The notes under the pieces: generated by a model
Told to the model about the DNA's origin: nothing
Seen by the model: only the letters and a program-made list of their open reading frames with translations
The model's database searches: none
From: Bacillota bacterium
GTDB taxonomy: Bacteria > Bacillota > Negativicutes > Sporomusales > Sporomusaceae
Length of the DNA: 17,165 nucleotides
Direction of reading: 5' to 3'
Assembly (NCBI GenBank): GCA_023443285.1
Contig: JAEZVB010000052.1
Coordinates: forward strand, 1-17,165
Position numbers and translations under genes: made by a program
Shown here: piece after piece, positions 6,759 through 14,320 of the stretch
How positions within the stretch are numbered: the stretch's first letter is position 1
Layout: the number at the start of each line of letters is the position of its first letter

Positions 6759-6787
6759 ATTGTAGCGATTAATGCAAGCCGATACAA
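6759..6787 (-). promoter_or_regulatory. SigA-type promoter of the ABC-F gene
   Basis: On the minus strand TTGTAT (6787-6782) is followed after exactly 17 bases by TACAAT (6764-6759), about 25 bases upstream of the ABC-F start codon. The leader would be short, with no room for the attenuating leader peptide seen on some inducible ABC-F resistance genes. Confidence 0.55.
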
Positions 6788-6810
6788 GTGCGAGATTGAG
6801 GCGCTCCCTC

Positions 6811-6839
6811 TTGTCAATAAATTACTTTTCTGTTAGTAT
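6811..6839 (+). promoter_or_regulatory. Promoter of the ComK-like gene
   Basis: TTGTCA (6811-6816), 17 bases, then TAGTAT (6834-6839), about 45 bases before the start codon at 6885. The -35 matches the consensus in five of six positions and the -10 in four. Confidence 0.5.
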
Positions 6840-6884
6840 AAGAACTACAGAACAAGTGTTCGTTAAATAACAGGAGGTATCTTC

Positions 6885-7475
6885 ATGAATCCAGTTCTTC
6901 CTGCCTATGCACAGATCGCGGCCATTGTGCCGTGTTATAGCACAACCGGTGACACCACTACAGTATTTTCTACAGACGGTAGCGCAACAACGATTCCCTC
7001 TCGGGTTCGCGCTGTGATCCAGAGAATAGCAAAAAGCCGGGCTGTCGACCTAGGAGCGCTACGCGCTAAGACCCGAGCCATTACCGAGCGGACAAATCTC
7101 GAACCCCTGCCGCTTGCACCAGGGCTTGTCCTCGTCCCGGTCAAGGTTCGTCGTCCACGGCTAGCCGGTGATCCCACCACCGGGTACATCAATCTTCACT
7201 CTGTGGCTACCGTCTGCACAAGCACAAAAAAGCCTTACCAAACAACAATTGCCCTGTCTGGTAAGACAGAAATCCCCGTACTCTGGACGAGCACCACCGT
7301 CAACCGCCAATTGGCATTAGCCCGGTTGGCTGACAATACCGCGCCTACCACGCAGCTGCTGCGCACTGAATTTCTGCGGGAGTCCTTCCCTGGCTATGCG
7401 CAGGAATTACTGCCACTGGCAGTAAAACTAATCGATGTCTTTCAAGAAATAGTATATATCAAGCAACGGCAGTAG
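6885..7475 (+). CDS. Hypothetical protein with ComK-like sequence pattern (196 aa)
   Basis: ATG 6885 has GGAGG 7 bases upstream. The 196-residue product has no signal peptide or membrane segment. No family is certain. By eye the order of features follows the competence transcription factor ComK (about 190 residues). There is an N-terminal Tyr...Ile-Ala-Ile-x-Pro segment and a Ser-Arg-Ala-Val-Asp...Ala-Leu-Arg segment where ComK has Ser-Ser-Tyr-Ala-Gly-Arg. A Leu-Val-Leu-Val-Pro then Arg-Arg-Pro-Arg and Gly-Tyr-Ile-Asn pattern corresponds to ComK's Phe-Leu-Phe-Pro-Thr, Thr-Arg-Pro and Gly-Trp-Ile-Ser. This is remembered pattern similarity, not an alignment. If right, it would be a DNA-binding regulator outside the Bacilli. 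It diverges from the ABC-F gene and its stop is 6 bases from that of the convergent downstream gene. Confidence 0.5.
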   Translation: MNPVLPAYAQIAAIVPCYSTTGDTTTVFSTDGSATTIPSRVRAVIQRIAKSRAVDLGALRAKTRAITERTNLEPLPLAPGLVLVPVKVRRPRLAGDPTTGYINLHSVATVCTSTKKPYQTTIALSGKTEIPVLWTSTTVNRQLALARLADNTAPTTQLLRTEFLRESFPGYAQELLPLAVKLIDVFQEIVYIKQRQ

Positions 7476-7481
7476 TACTAC

Positions 7482-7964
7482 TCAACCATTTTGCTTCCTG
7501 CTCACTGCCACTTCCCGCTGATTTTGCCGCAACAATGACGAAACCACTGCCATAAACTGCCCGCTCTTAAGCCTTCCAGTCAAATCAAGCACATGCACAA
7601 CTGCCCCCCGGCACAGCGGCATTACCTCAGCAATCGGCCGCACCGACCGCATCGCGCAGACTACCGTCAGTACTGACATTTCCCCGGCCAATCGCCGCAG
7701 AATTGCCGGAGTCAAATCATCTGAGCCACAATCGACCACAATTACATCATAGTCATGGCCGCCTTCTGCCATTTCCCAGACCAAGTAGCGCAGCAATTCT
7801 TCGACTTCATATTCCATATTATGTACCAAAATAACAAAACTGGCAGCCGGCAGCTGCATAAATTGGAGTGCGTTAAACCAGGCCCACATATCTTTTATTA
7901 CATACCACAAGCCGTACAAAGCCAGAGAAACCAGGATGACACTTGCCGTGTATGACAAAAACAT
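7482..7964 (-). CDS. Membrane-anchored, truncated glycosyltransferase family 2-like protein (160 aa)
   Basis: The first 25 residues are hydrophobic and fit one membrane anchor or uncleaved signal. From about residue 43 the sequence resembles the first half of a GT-A (family 2) fold: a Phe-Val-Ile-Leu-Val-His-Asn-x-Glu strand-loop, then Tyr-Asp-Val-Ile-Val-Val-Asp-Cys-Gly-Ser-Asp-Asp at about 72-83, where family 2 enzymes have Val-Val-Asp-Asp-Gly-Ser. The chain ends near 160, so the acceptor-binding half is missing. It may be a degenerate or regulatory nucleotide-sugar binder rather than an enzyme. It is downstream of the response regulator gene, at the end of the sugar-nucleotide block. Its ATG (7964-7962) lies inside the hairpin at 7963-8001. 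No better start is visible. Confidence 0.65.
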   Translation of the reverse strand: MFLSYTASVILVSLALYGLWYVIKDMWAWFNALQFMQLPAASFVILVHNMEYEVEELLRYLVWEMAEGGHDYDVIVVDCGSDDLTPAILRRLAGEMSVLTVVCAMRSVRPIAEVMPLCRGAVVHVLDLTGRLKSGQFMAVVSSLLRQNQREVAVSRKQNG

Positions 7965-8001
7965 ACTATCCTACCCCCTTTATTCCGGGATAGGATAGTA
8001 T
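7963..8001 (-). terminator. Terminator-like hairpin covering a ribosome binding site and start codon
   Basis: Positions 7963-7977 pair with 7987-8001. In the minus-strand RNA all 15 pairs form (one G-U); on the plus strand that pair is a C-A mismatch, so the structure is made for minus-strand RNA. GTTTTTG follows the stem, as in an intrinsic terminator for the response regulator transcript. The GGGGG and AGGA of the downstream gene, and the A and T of its ATG, are within the structure. Confidence 0.75.
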
Positions 8002-8030
8002 ATGCATACCTTACGATAAGGTGATTTTTT

Positions 8031-8702
8031 TTATTCCAGCACTACAATCTTATGTTTAATCGCATACAGCACAGCCTGGGTTCGGTCAACGACATTGATC
8101 TTGCGGAAAATATTAGTTAAGTGATTCTTAACCGTCTTTTCACTTAAGAATAATGACTGGGCAATCTCTTGATTACTCATTCCCCGCCCGATAAGCTGCA
8201 GCACTTCTATCTCACGGTAGGTTAGGCGTTCTTCCTTGCGACGCCCCAGCATGGCCGGAACCTCATGCCGCGCCTCTTCCCGCCGGGAAAGTTCACCAAA
8301 TAACCGGTTTGCCAGTGTCGGATAAATAAACGACTGGCCATCATACACCATACGAATGGCCTTCACCAGCATACCTGGCTCAATGTCCTTTAGGAGGTAG
8401 CCAATGGCACCGGCTTTAACGACTTCAATCACATAGTTTTCGTCATCATGGATAGTAAGTATAATAACTTTTACTGCCGCAGCGCTGGTCTTGAGCCGCC
8501 GGGTTACTTCCAAGCCATTCATGCGCGGCATGTTCACATCAAGCAGTAATATATCTGGTTTAAGGCTCTCAACCTGACTTATGGCTTCCTCGCCGTCACC
8601 AGCCTCGCCAATTATATCAAAATCCGGTTCTAAAGACAGTACATTTTTGATGCCCTGTCTAAGCAGAGCATGGTCGTCAGCAATCACTATTTTAATTGGC
8701 AA
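8031..8702 (-). CDS. NarL/DegU-type response regulator (LuxR-type output domain), orphan
   Basis: A two-component response regulator. With the TTG start at 8702 the receiver domain covers residues 1-120: acidic pair Asp9/Asp10, phospho-acceptor Asp55 in LLLDVNMP, Thr83 and Lys105. An output domain of LuxR/NarL type (about 159-219) contains LTYREIEVLQLI and the helix-turn-helix SNQEIAQSLFLSEKTVKNHL. The length matches DegU. A GTG at 8711 would overlap the pgi stop by 4 bases, but the AGGGGGTG there is better placed as ribosome binding site for the TTG. No histidine kinase gene is next to it, so its partner is encoded elsewhere. Its position 5 bases after pgi suggests co-transcription with sugar metabolism genes, and perhaps control of envelope polysaccharide; that is inference. 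Confidence 0.92.
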   Translation of the reverse strand: MPIKIVIADDHALLRQGIKNVLSLEPDFDIIGEAGDGEEAISQVESLKPDILLLDVNMPRMNGLEVTRRLKTSAAAVKVIILTIHDDENYVIEVVKAGAIGYLLKDIEPGMLVKAIRMVYDGQSFIYPTLANRLFGELSRREEARHEVPAMLGRRKEERLTYREIEVLQLIGRGMSNQEIAQSLFLSEKTVKNHLTNIFRKINVVDRTQAVLYAIKHKIVVLE

Positions 8703-8707
8703 AAAGC

Positions 8708-10153
8708 TCACCCCCTACTTTTTTTGAGCATAGGCCCTAACAGCCGCTTATACGCCTCAACCCCCGGCTGATCAAACGCATCCACATCGGCTAATTCACC
8801 TTCATAGGCCACCGATAAGGCCAAGAGATATAATAACTCACCCAGATGAAACACGTTCATCTGCGGCAGGACAAATGTGGCATTAAACCGACCATCACTA
8901 GTAAGTGCCGCCGCATTTGCCTCCCGTGCGGCCTCCAGCGCCTGGCTAAGCTGAAAACCAGCGATGTCAGACAGTTTGGCCGCTGAAGGGAAAGCGTCAG
9001 GTATCACCGGGTCATCCGCCCACTGAGCAACCTTAACAAACTGGATGACCTTGTCTTTTTGACCGTCCTGATGTTGCTGGGTCTGAGCATGCATGTCCGT
9101 AGTTCCCACGGCAACAATCGGCGTGCGGCCATAGAATATCTCCCGGCCTGAGCGATCGCACCGCTTACCCAGTGATTCAGCCAACAACTGAACATACCAC
9201 TCAGCCACCGACTTAAGATAGTCGGCATATGGCATAAATACCTCGATATCCCGCCCGTAGTTTACTGCTGCCAAATATTTCAGCGCTGCGTTAAGCATAG
9301 CCGGATTGTGCCAGATGTCATCTGTTTTGCACGCCTCATCCATAGACCGAGCCCCGGCTAAAAAGGCATCTATATCTAGTCCAATACAGGCTGCCGTTAC
9401 CAGCCCGACTTCAGAAAACACGCTAAACCGCCCACCAACTCCGTCAGGTACGCTAAACATTTGCCATCCCTGCTCACCGGCCAGCTTGTGCAGCAAGGTT
9501 TCCTGCGCACCTGTTGCAGGATCAGTAACAGCTACCACCTCTACTTCAATATCAGCTTGTTTAAGAGCGTCATAGACCACCATGAAGGTGGACATCGTGT
9601 CAAGAGTAGCACCTGACTTGGAGATGACGATAAGCATGACTTTATAAGCTTTTACTCTCGCCGCCTGTTTAATGTGTTCCACAAGTTCCACCGTCCGGCG
9701 CGGGTCAATATTATTACCGCTAAGGTACAGCTGCGGATACCCCTGTCTCCCCTCTGGGCTTTTGCTGTTCCAAAACTCGCCGCAGTGCACATCAAACAGT
9801 ACCTTATTACCAAGATAAGAGCCACCAATGCCAAACGATATGACTGCATCCACCCTGTTTCGGAGGGACTCCCCAAATTTTTTTAAGCGCTCCAGCGAGG
9901 CCGGACTGTTTAGCCTTCCCGCCTCAACATAAGGCAGTTGGCTGAATAATACTTTCTCAGGAGTACCGTCTTTTGACAAATGGCCGCGAACTTCGCCCTG
10001 CGCCCGCATATGGGCAATAGCCTTATGCGCAGCCGCAAGGCGCTCAGACAATGCGGCAATATCCTGCTCGGCAACCCTGTTCTCACCATAAAGGTTGGAA
10101 TAATCAAATGTAAAACCTGATGGTAAAATTAGCTTCCCCTCTTGGTTACCCAT
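8708..10153 (-). CDS. pgi: Glucose-6-phosphate isomerase
   Basis: Interconverts glucose-6-phosphate and fructose-6-phosphate in the cytoplasm. The 481-residue chain has both Pgi signatures: DGVGGRFSVFSEVG (237-250) and GELADVDAFDQPGVEAYK (452-469). The phosphate-binding SKSGAT (178-183), the presumed catalytic Glu326 in AESLGKR, and His355/His361 in HAQTQQHQDG are also present. It has SIS-fold organisation and is somewhat shorter than enterobacterial Pgi, as usual in Firmicutes. ATG 10153-10151 has GGAG 8 bases upstream. It lies downstream of galU across a palindromic repeat and directly upstream of the response regulator. It feeds the hexose-phosphate pool used by the mutase and GalU encoded upstream. 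Confidence 0.97.
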   Translation of the reverse strand: MGNQEGKLILPSGFTFDYSNLYGENRVAEQDIAALSERLAAAHKAIAHMRAQGEVRGHLSKDGTPEKVLFSQLPYVEAGRLNSPASLERLKKFGESLRNRVDAVISFGIGGSYLGNKVLFDVHCGEFWNSKSPEGRQGYPQLYLSGNNIDPRRTVELVEHIKQAARVKAYKVMLIVISKSGATLDTMSTFMVVYDALKQADIEVEVVAVTDPATGAQETLLHKLAGEQGWQMFSVPDGVGGRFSVFSEVGLVTAACIGLDIDAFLAGARSMDEACKTDDIWHNPAMLNAALKYLAAVNYGRDIEVFMPYADYLKSVAEWYVQLLAESLGKRCDRSGREIFYGRTPIVAVGTTDMHAQTQQHQDGQKDKVIQFVKVAQWADDPVIPDAFPSAAKLSDIAGFQLSQALEAAREANAAALTSDGRFNATFVLPQMNVFHLGELLYLLALSVAYEGELADVDAFDQPGVEAYKRLLGPMLKKSRG

Positions 10154-10183
10154 TCATCCATCTCCCTTATTAGCTGGTATGTT

Positions 10184-10261
10184 GAGATTGCCACGCTAAC
10201 GCTCGCAATGACGATAACTTAGGCACCGTCATTGCGAGGAGCATTAGCGACGTGGCAATCT
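10184..10261. repeat. 77-bp palindromic dispersed repeat (copy 2)
   Basis: Outer arms AGATTGCCACG (10185-10195) and CGTGGCAATCT (10251-10261) are perfectly complementary, as are the inner arms CTCGCAATGACG (10202-10213) and CGTCATTGCGAG (10227-10238). The same words occur at 3196-3275. Eight or more T residues follow on the plus strand. It fills the galU-pgi gap and would form a strong stem-loop in that transcript. Confidence 0.88.
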
Positions 10262-10282
10262 TTTTTTTGCCCTGTTCAAGCC

Positions 10283-11191
10283 CTAGCTCGTCGTCGCTGC
10301 AGAATCTTTTCCTAGCTGCCCTACCGTTCTGAGCAGATAGCGCAAAAACGGTTCACGAAGCTCCGGACGCTTCAAAGCAAACTCAACCGTCGCCTCCAGA
10401 TACCCCTGCTTATCACCAATGTCATAGCGCCGTCCCTCGAAATTGTAAGCATATACAGGTTTAATCGCAGCCAAACGGCGCAGTGCATCTGTCAACTGTA
10501 TTTCTCCACCCCGCCCTGGCAAGGTGTCTTCCAGTAAGTCAAAGATCTCCGGCTCAATTACATACCGCCCCAACACGGCAAGCTGTGACGGCGCTTCCTC
10601 CATTGACGGCTTTTCCACCAAGTCAATGGCACGCCAGACATTGTCCTTGAACGCCTCAGGCTGAACGATGCCATAGCTTGAAACCTTTTCCTTGGGTACT
10701 TCCTGCACCCCTAGAATGGTTCCCTGACAGTCGTCATAGACATCCATCAGTTGCCTAAGACAAGGCACCTTGGCATCAATAATATCATCACCGAGAAGTA
10801 CAGCAAACGGCTCATTGCCGACAAACTGTTTGGCACACAGTACGGCATGTCCCAGACCCTTGGCTTCCTTTTGACGCACATAGTGAATAGTAACCTCTGA
10901 TAATTCCTCCACCAGACCCAACAGGTCATATTTGCCCTGCGCCTTGAGTGTCATCTCCAGCTCAACTGCCCGGTCAAAATGATCCTCAATGGCTCTTTTG
11001 TTGCGACCGGTAATAATGAGGATCTCCTCAATTCCGGACTGAATGGCTTCTTCAATAATAAACTGAATAGCCGGTTTATCGACAATCGGCAGCATTTCCT
11101 TAGGCTGCGCTTTGGTGGCCGGCAAAAACCGGGTTCCTAGTCCTGCCGCAGGAATGATGGCCTTTTTTATTTTTCGTTGGGATTTAGGCAT
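10283..11191 (-). CDS. galU: UTP--glucose-1-phosphate uridylyltransferase
   Basis: Makes UDP-glucose from glucose-1-phosphate and UTP for cell envelope glycans. The 302-residue protein starts with the nucleotide-binding segment PAAGLGTRFLPATKAQPKEM (14-33), followed by GLGHAVLCAK, the LLGDDII metal/nucleotide site and a LVEKPS element, all typical of bacterial GalU. The ATG at 11191-11189 is chosen because AAAGGA is 8 bases upstream; a GTG two codons earlier is only 2 bases from it. The last residues are Ser/Thr/Ala-rich and probably disordered. The gene follows the phosphomannomutase/phosphoglucomutase gene by 21 bases, which can supply glucose-1-phosphate, and it precedes pgi. Confidence 0.96.
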   Translation of the reverse strand: MPKSQRKIKKAIIPAAGLGTRFLPATKAQPKEMLPIVDKPAIQFIIEEAIQSGIEEILIITGRNKRAIEDHFDRAVELEMTLKAQGKYDLLGLVEELSEVTIHYVRQKEAKGLGHAVLCAKQFVGNEPFAVLLGDDIIDAKVPCLRQLMDVYDDCQGTILGVQEVPKEKVSSYGIVQPEAFKDNVWRAIDLVEKPSMEEAPSQLAVLGRYVIEPEIFDLLEDTLPGRGGEIQLTDALRRLAAIKPVYAYNFEGRRYDIGDKQGYLEATVEFALKRPELREPFLRYLLRTVGQLGKDSAATTS

Positions 11192-11212
11192 ATCCACAGT
11201 CCTTTCTGGTAT

Positions 11213-12574
11213 TTACGCTCTTATCAGCGCCAACAACTCCTCAGTTTTTTCCTCCATCAGCCTGACATCACACCGTGACTCCACATTCAGCCTGAGCACC
11301 GGCTCGGTATTCGACATTCTCACATTAAACCGCCAGTTAGCATACTCTACGCTTAACCCGTCAACACGCTCAATTTTGAGCGCACCATGCGTATACTTAT
11401 CCTCGATCTTTTCAATCACCGCCCTGGCATCGGCGACAGTACTGTTAATTTCGCCACTTACCGGGTAGCAGGCAACTCTTTCGCGCATGAGCTCTGATAA
11501 CGGCCTTCCTTCACGACAGAGAATTTCCAGCACTAACAGCCAGGGAATCATGCCACTGTCACAATAGGAAAAATCCTTGAAATAATGATGAGCCGACATT
11601 TCCCCGCCATATACGGCATCTTCCTTGCGCATGCGTTCTTTGATAAAGGCATGACCGCTTTTGCACAAGACTGGAATGCCGCCTGCTTTCTCCACTACTT
11701 CAATGGTATTCCAGGTCAGGCGCGGGTCATAGATAATCTTGGCACCAGGCCGGCGCTGCAGAAAAGCCTGAGCCAAGAAGCCAACAAGATAATAGCCTTC
11801 GATAAACTCGCCTTTTTCATCAAACAGGAAGCACCGGTCAAAATCGCCATCCCAGGCAATACCCACATCGGCGCCACGTTCACGCACTACCTTAGCCGTA
11901 ACCTCGCGATTCTCGACCAAAAGCGGATTGGGTACACCATTTGGGAAACTGCCATCAGGCTGGTGATTAATTTTGATAAACTCAAACGGCAGGTACGGTT
12001 CTAGCGCATCAATAATAGCACCGGCACCGCCATTACCGGCATTCACCACAACCTTCAGCGGCTTTAGGGCAGTCTTGTCCACGTAAGTGAGTAAATGCGC
12101 CACATACTCTTTTAGAATATCTACATAAGTGACCGTACCAGGGGTAATATCCCCACCGACCGGCGCAAAATCGCCGTTGACCACCTTTTCTTCAATTTCC
12201 TTAAGGCCGGTGTCAGCACTAATGGGCCGGGATTCAGCCCGTACCAACTTCATGCCGTTATAATCCTTAGGGTTATGACTGGCTGTAATCATAATGCCGC
12301 CATCGAGATTAAGATGGGCTGTAGCAAAATAAATCTGTTCTGTGCCACATTGGCCAATATCAACTACATCTGAGCCCATTTCCGTAAGACCTTTGATTAA
12401 GGAGCTTTTGAACGCAGGCCCAGATAACCGGATATCATTACCAACAGCCACCTTTTTAGCTCCAAATATATCGACAAAGGCGCGCCCAATGCGGTACGCC
12501 ATTTCTTCATTCAACTCATCAGGAACTTTACCACGAATATCATAGGCTTTAAATGCATCACGCTTAATTTCCAA
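11213..12574 (-). CDS. Phosphomannomutase/phosphoglucomutase (ManB/CpsG type)
   Basis: An alpha-D-phosphohexomutase of 453 residues. The four-domain signature is complete: phosphoserine loop TASHNP with Ser99, metal loop DGDFDR (242-247), sugar-specificity loop GEMSAHHYF (324-332), and the C-terminal phosphate-binding RMSNTEP. This loop set is that of PMM/PGM enzymes, which convert mannose-6-P to mannose-1-P and glucose-6-P to glucose-1-P, so it could feed both the GDP-mannose enzyme upstream and GalU downstream. The TTG start at 12574 is preferred, with GGAGG 10 bases upstream and the family N-terminus (I-x-x-x-x-F-K-A-Y-D-I-R-G) close behind; a TTG at 12601 would add nine basic residues. 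A terminator separates it from the upstream manC gene, so it may have its own promoter. Confidence 0.93.
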   Translation of the reverse strand: MEIKRDAFKAYDIRGKVPDELNEEMAYRIGRAFVDIFGAKKVAVGNDIRLSGPAFKSSLIKGLTEMGSDVVDIGQCGTEQIYFATAHLNLDGGIMITASHNPKDYNGMKLVRAESRPISADTGLKEIEEKVVNGDFAPVGGDITPGTVTYVDILKEYVAHLLTYVDKTALKPLKVVVNAGNGGAGAIIDALEPYLPFEFIKINHQPDGSFPNGVPNPLLVENREVTAKVVRERGADVGIAWDGDFDRCFLFDEKGEFIEGYYLVGFLAQAFLQRRPGAKIIYDPRLTWNTIEVVEKAGGIPVLCKSGHAFIKERMRKEDAVYGGEMSAHHYFKDFSYCDSGMIPWLLVLEILCREGRPLSELMRERVACYPVSGEINSTVADARAVIEKIEDKYTHGALKIERVDGLSVEYANWRFNVRMSNTEPVLRLNVESRCDVRLMEEKTEELLALIRA

Positions 12575-12630
12575 AACAACACCGCCTCCCCTTTTCCTCA
12601 ACTCTATACTATATACTACACCTGATAAAA

Positions 12631-12664
12631 ATATTCCTGTACAGCCACAGCTGCACAGGAATAT
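12631..12664 (-). terminator. Rho-independent terminator after the manC-type gene
   Basis: ATATTCCTGT (12631-12640) pairs with ACAGGAATAT (12655-12664), and CAGC (12642-12645) with GCTG (12650-12653), around a CACA loop with one mismatch. On the minus strand the stem is followed by TTTTTAT. It would end or reduce transcription between manC and the mutase gene. Confidence 0.8.
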
Positions 12665-12695
12665 AAATTAATGCTTTTAGCTTCCACTTCACAAT

Positions 12696-14078
12696 TTACG
12701 CCCGACCATACACATCATCAAAACGCACAATATCGTCTTCCTCAAGATAACTGCCGTTTTGCACCTCAATAATCTCTAGGGGAATCTTGCCGGGGTTCTC
12801 CAAACGATGCTTTGTTGACGGCGGAATATATACACCTTCATTGACATGTACCATCTGCTCCTGCTCGCCAATAGTCACCTTAGCCGTACCACTAATGACA
12901 ATCCAGTGTTCACTGCGGTGATAGTGAAGTTGCAGGCTAAGCCGCTGACCAGGTGTTACCATAATCTTTTTCATCTTGTAGCCTGGTCCTTCGCCTAATA
13001 CTGTATAACTACCCCAGGGACGGTACATGGTCGTATGCTCATCCACCTCGCGCCGCCCGCGGGCTTTAAGCTCAGTAACCACATCCTTGACCTTTTGCGA
13101 TTCTCCGCGCTTGGCCACAACAATAACATCATCGGTCTCAACAACCAGCACATCTTCCAGACCAATACCGGCAATCAGACGATTGCGCCCCAGCATAAGC
13201 GTATTGGAACAGTCAATAGGTAAACAGTCGCCTTGGATTGCATTGCCGGAGTGGTCTTTTTGCAGCACATCATAGATAGCATCCCAGGAGCCAATATCGT
13301 TCCAATAGGCTGTAAGCGGCGCCATAACCACTCGCGATGATTTCTCGGCAACCGCGTAGTCAATCGAGATGCTCGGCATATTGTCAAATTTATTGAGCAC
13401 TTCCGTAAATGGCGCAGACACAAGCTGATAAATCTCTGGTGCATGCTCGCGGAATTCTTCCATAATACAACCGGTGGTAAAAGCAAACATGCCTGAATTC
13501 CAGTAATAATTGCCTGCAGCAAGATATTGTTCGGCAGTATCCTTATCAGGCTTTTCTCGGAAAGAAGCTACTTTGTAACCTGTACCCAAGACCTCACCTG
13601 CCTGAATATAACCATAGCCAGTCTCCGGCTTATCCGGTTTAATACCAAGAGTAACCACCTGCCCCAGGTCTGCCAGATCAACAGCCTGTCGGACATTTTT
13701 TATAAACTTATCGATGGGCTGGATGATATGGTCAGCCGGGGTTACAAACAGTACTTCCTCCGCAGCTGCGCCTAGCTCTTCCTGGCAAAACCGCGCCGCC
13801 AGGGCAATCGCTGGAGCAGTATTGCGCGCCACTGGTTCTAATAATATGTGGGCGCCGCTGGCACCACATGTTGCCAGTTCGGTCTTAACATGGTGAATAT
13901 ATTCTTTGTTGGTTACAACAACAATTTCAGAAGGTTTGATTAGTGGCAAAAAACGTTTTACCGTTTGGGTCAAAAGCGAGTCAGAATTTCCGAGCTTCAG
14001 GAATTGTTTGGGCAGACAAGTGCGCGAGAGCGGGAATAAGCGGGTACCGCCGCCGCCTGCGAGGATGATAAGTTTCAT
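12696..14078 (-). CDS. manC: Mannose-1-phosphate guanylyltransferase / mannose-6-phosphate isomerase (bifunctional type)
   Basis: Makes GDP-mannose from mannose-1-P and GTP. The 460-residue chain has the N-terminal nucleotidyltransferase LAGGGGTRLFPLSR (6-19), FVTPADHII (111-119), the FREKPD element (173-178) and YWNSGMF. It ends in a type II phosphomannose isomerase cupin, with RPWGSY (353-358) and metal-site LHYHRSEHW (384-392: His385, His387, Glu390). Thus it probably also isomerises fructose-6-P and mannose-6-P, linking the pathway to pgi. ATG 14078 has GGAG 8 bases upstream and an extended -10 promoter at 14169-14177. It is the first gene of the minus-strand sugar-nucleotide block; GDP-mannose would serve polysaccharide or glycan assembly. 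Confidence 0.95.
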   Translation of the reverse strand: MKLIILAGGGGTRLFPLSRTCLPKQFLKLGNSDSLLTQTVKRFLPLIKPSEIVVVTNKEYIHHVKTELATCGASGAHILLEPVARNTAPAIALAARFCQEELGAAAEEVLFVTPADHIIQPIDKFIKNVRQAVDLADLGQVVTLGIKPDKPETGYGYIQAGEVLGTGYKVASFREKPDKDTAEQYLAAGNYYWNSGMFAFTTGCIMEEFREHAPEIYQLVSAPFTEVLNKFDNMPSISIDYAVAEKSSRVVMAPLTAYWNDIGSWDAIYDVLQKDHSGNAIQGDCLPIDCSNTLMLGRNRLIAGIGLEDVLVVETDDVIVVAKRGESQKVKDVVTELKARGRREVDEHTTMYRPWGSYTVLGEGPGYKMKKIMVTPGQRLSLQLHYHRSEHWIVISGTAKVTIGEQEQMVHVNEGVYIPPSTKHRLENPGKIPLEIIEVQNGSYLEEDDIVRFDDVYGRA

Positions 14079-14168
14079 GGTTTAGTCTCCTTTGCCGCTA
14101 GTATATCTTACATGGACACTATTGTTACCTATATAATCCCTGCTGTATAGTCAAAAGACGATATCCTT

Positions 14169-14177
14169 ATTATACCA
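14169..14177 (-). promoter_or_regulatory. Extended -10 promoter of manC
   Basis: On the minus strand TGG (14177-14175) directly precedes a perfect TATAAT (14174-14169), an extended -10 element. No good -35 is seen, only a T-rich stretch. The start codon lies about 90 bases downstream, so the leader is about 85 bases. No riboswitch fold was recognised in it. Confidence 0.55.
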
Positions 14178-14320
14178 TACTGTTTAGAAAACAAAACGGA
14201 CAATGAGCCGACAAAAGCAATTGAATTTAACTCTTTGCTAAGTTCCAAGTATAAATAAAGGAATTATTAAAACCCTATAGAATAAATTACATTTGGACTT
14301 ATAGTTCTAGGAGGTATAGT

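Noticed and set aside
7471..7482. 12-bp palindrome AGTAGTACTACT between convergent stop codons
   Set aside because: Too short, no T tract; probably arises from the two facing stop codons.
14079..14320. Riboswitch or small RNA between manC and the FkbM gene
   Set aside because: The region is AT-rich with promoter-like words only; no conserved riboswitch core was recognised.
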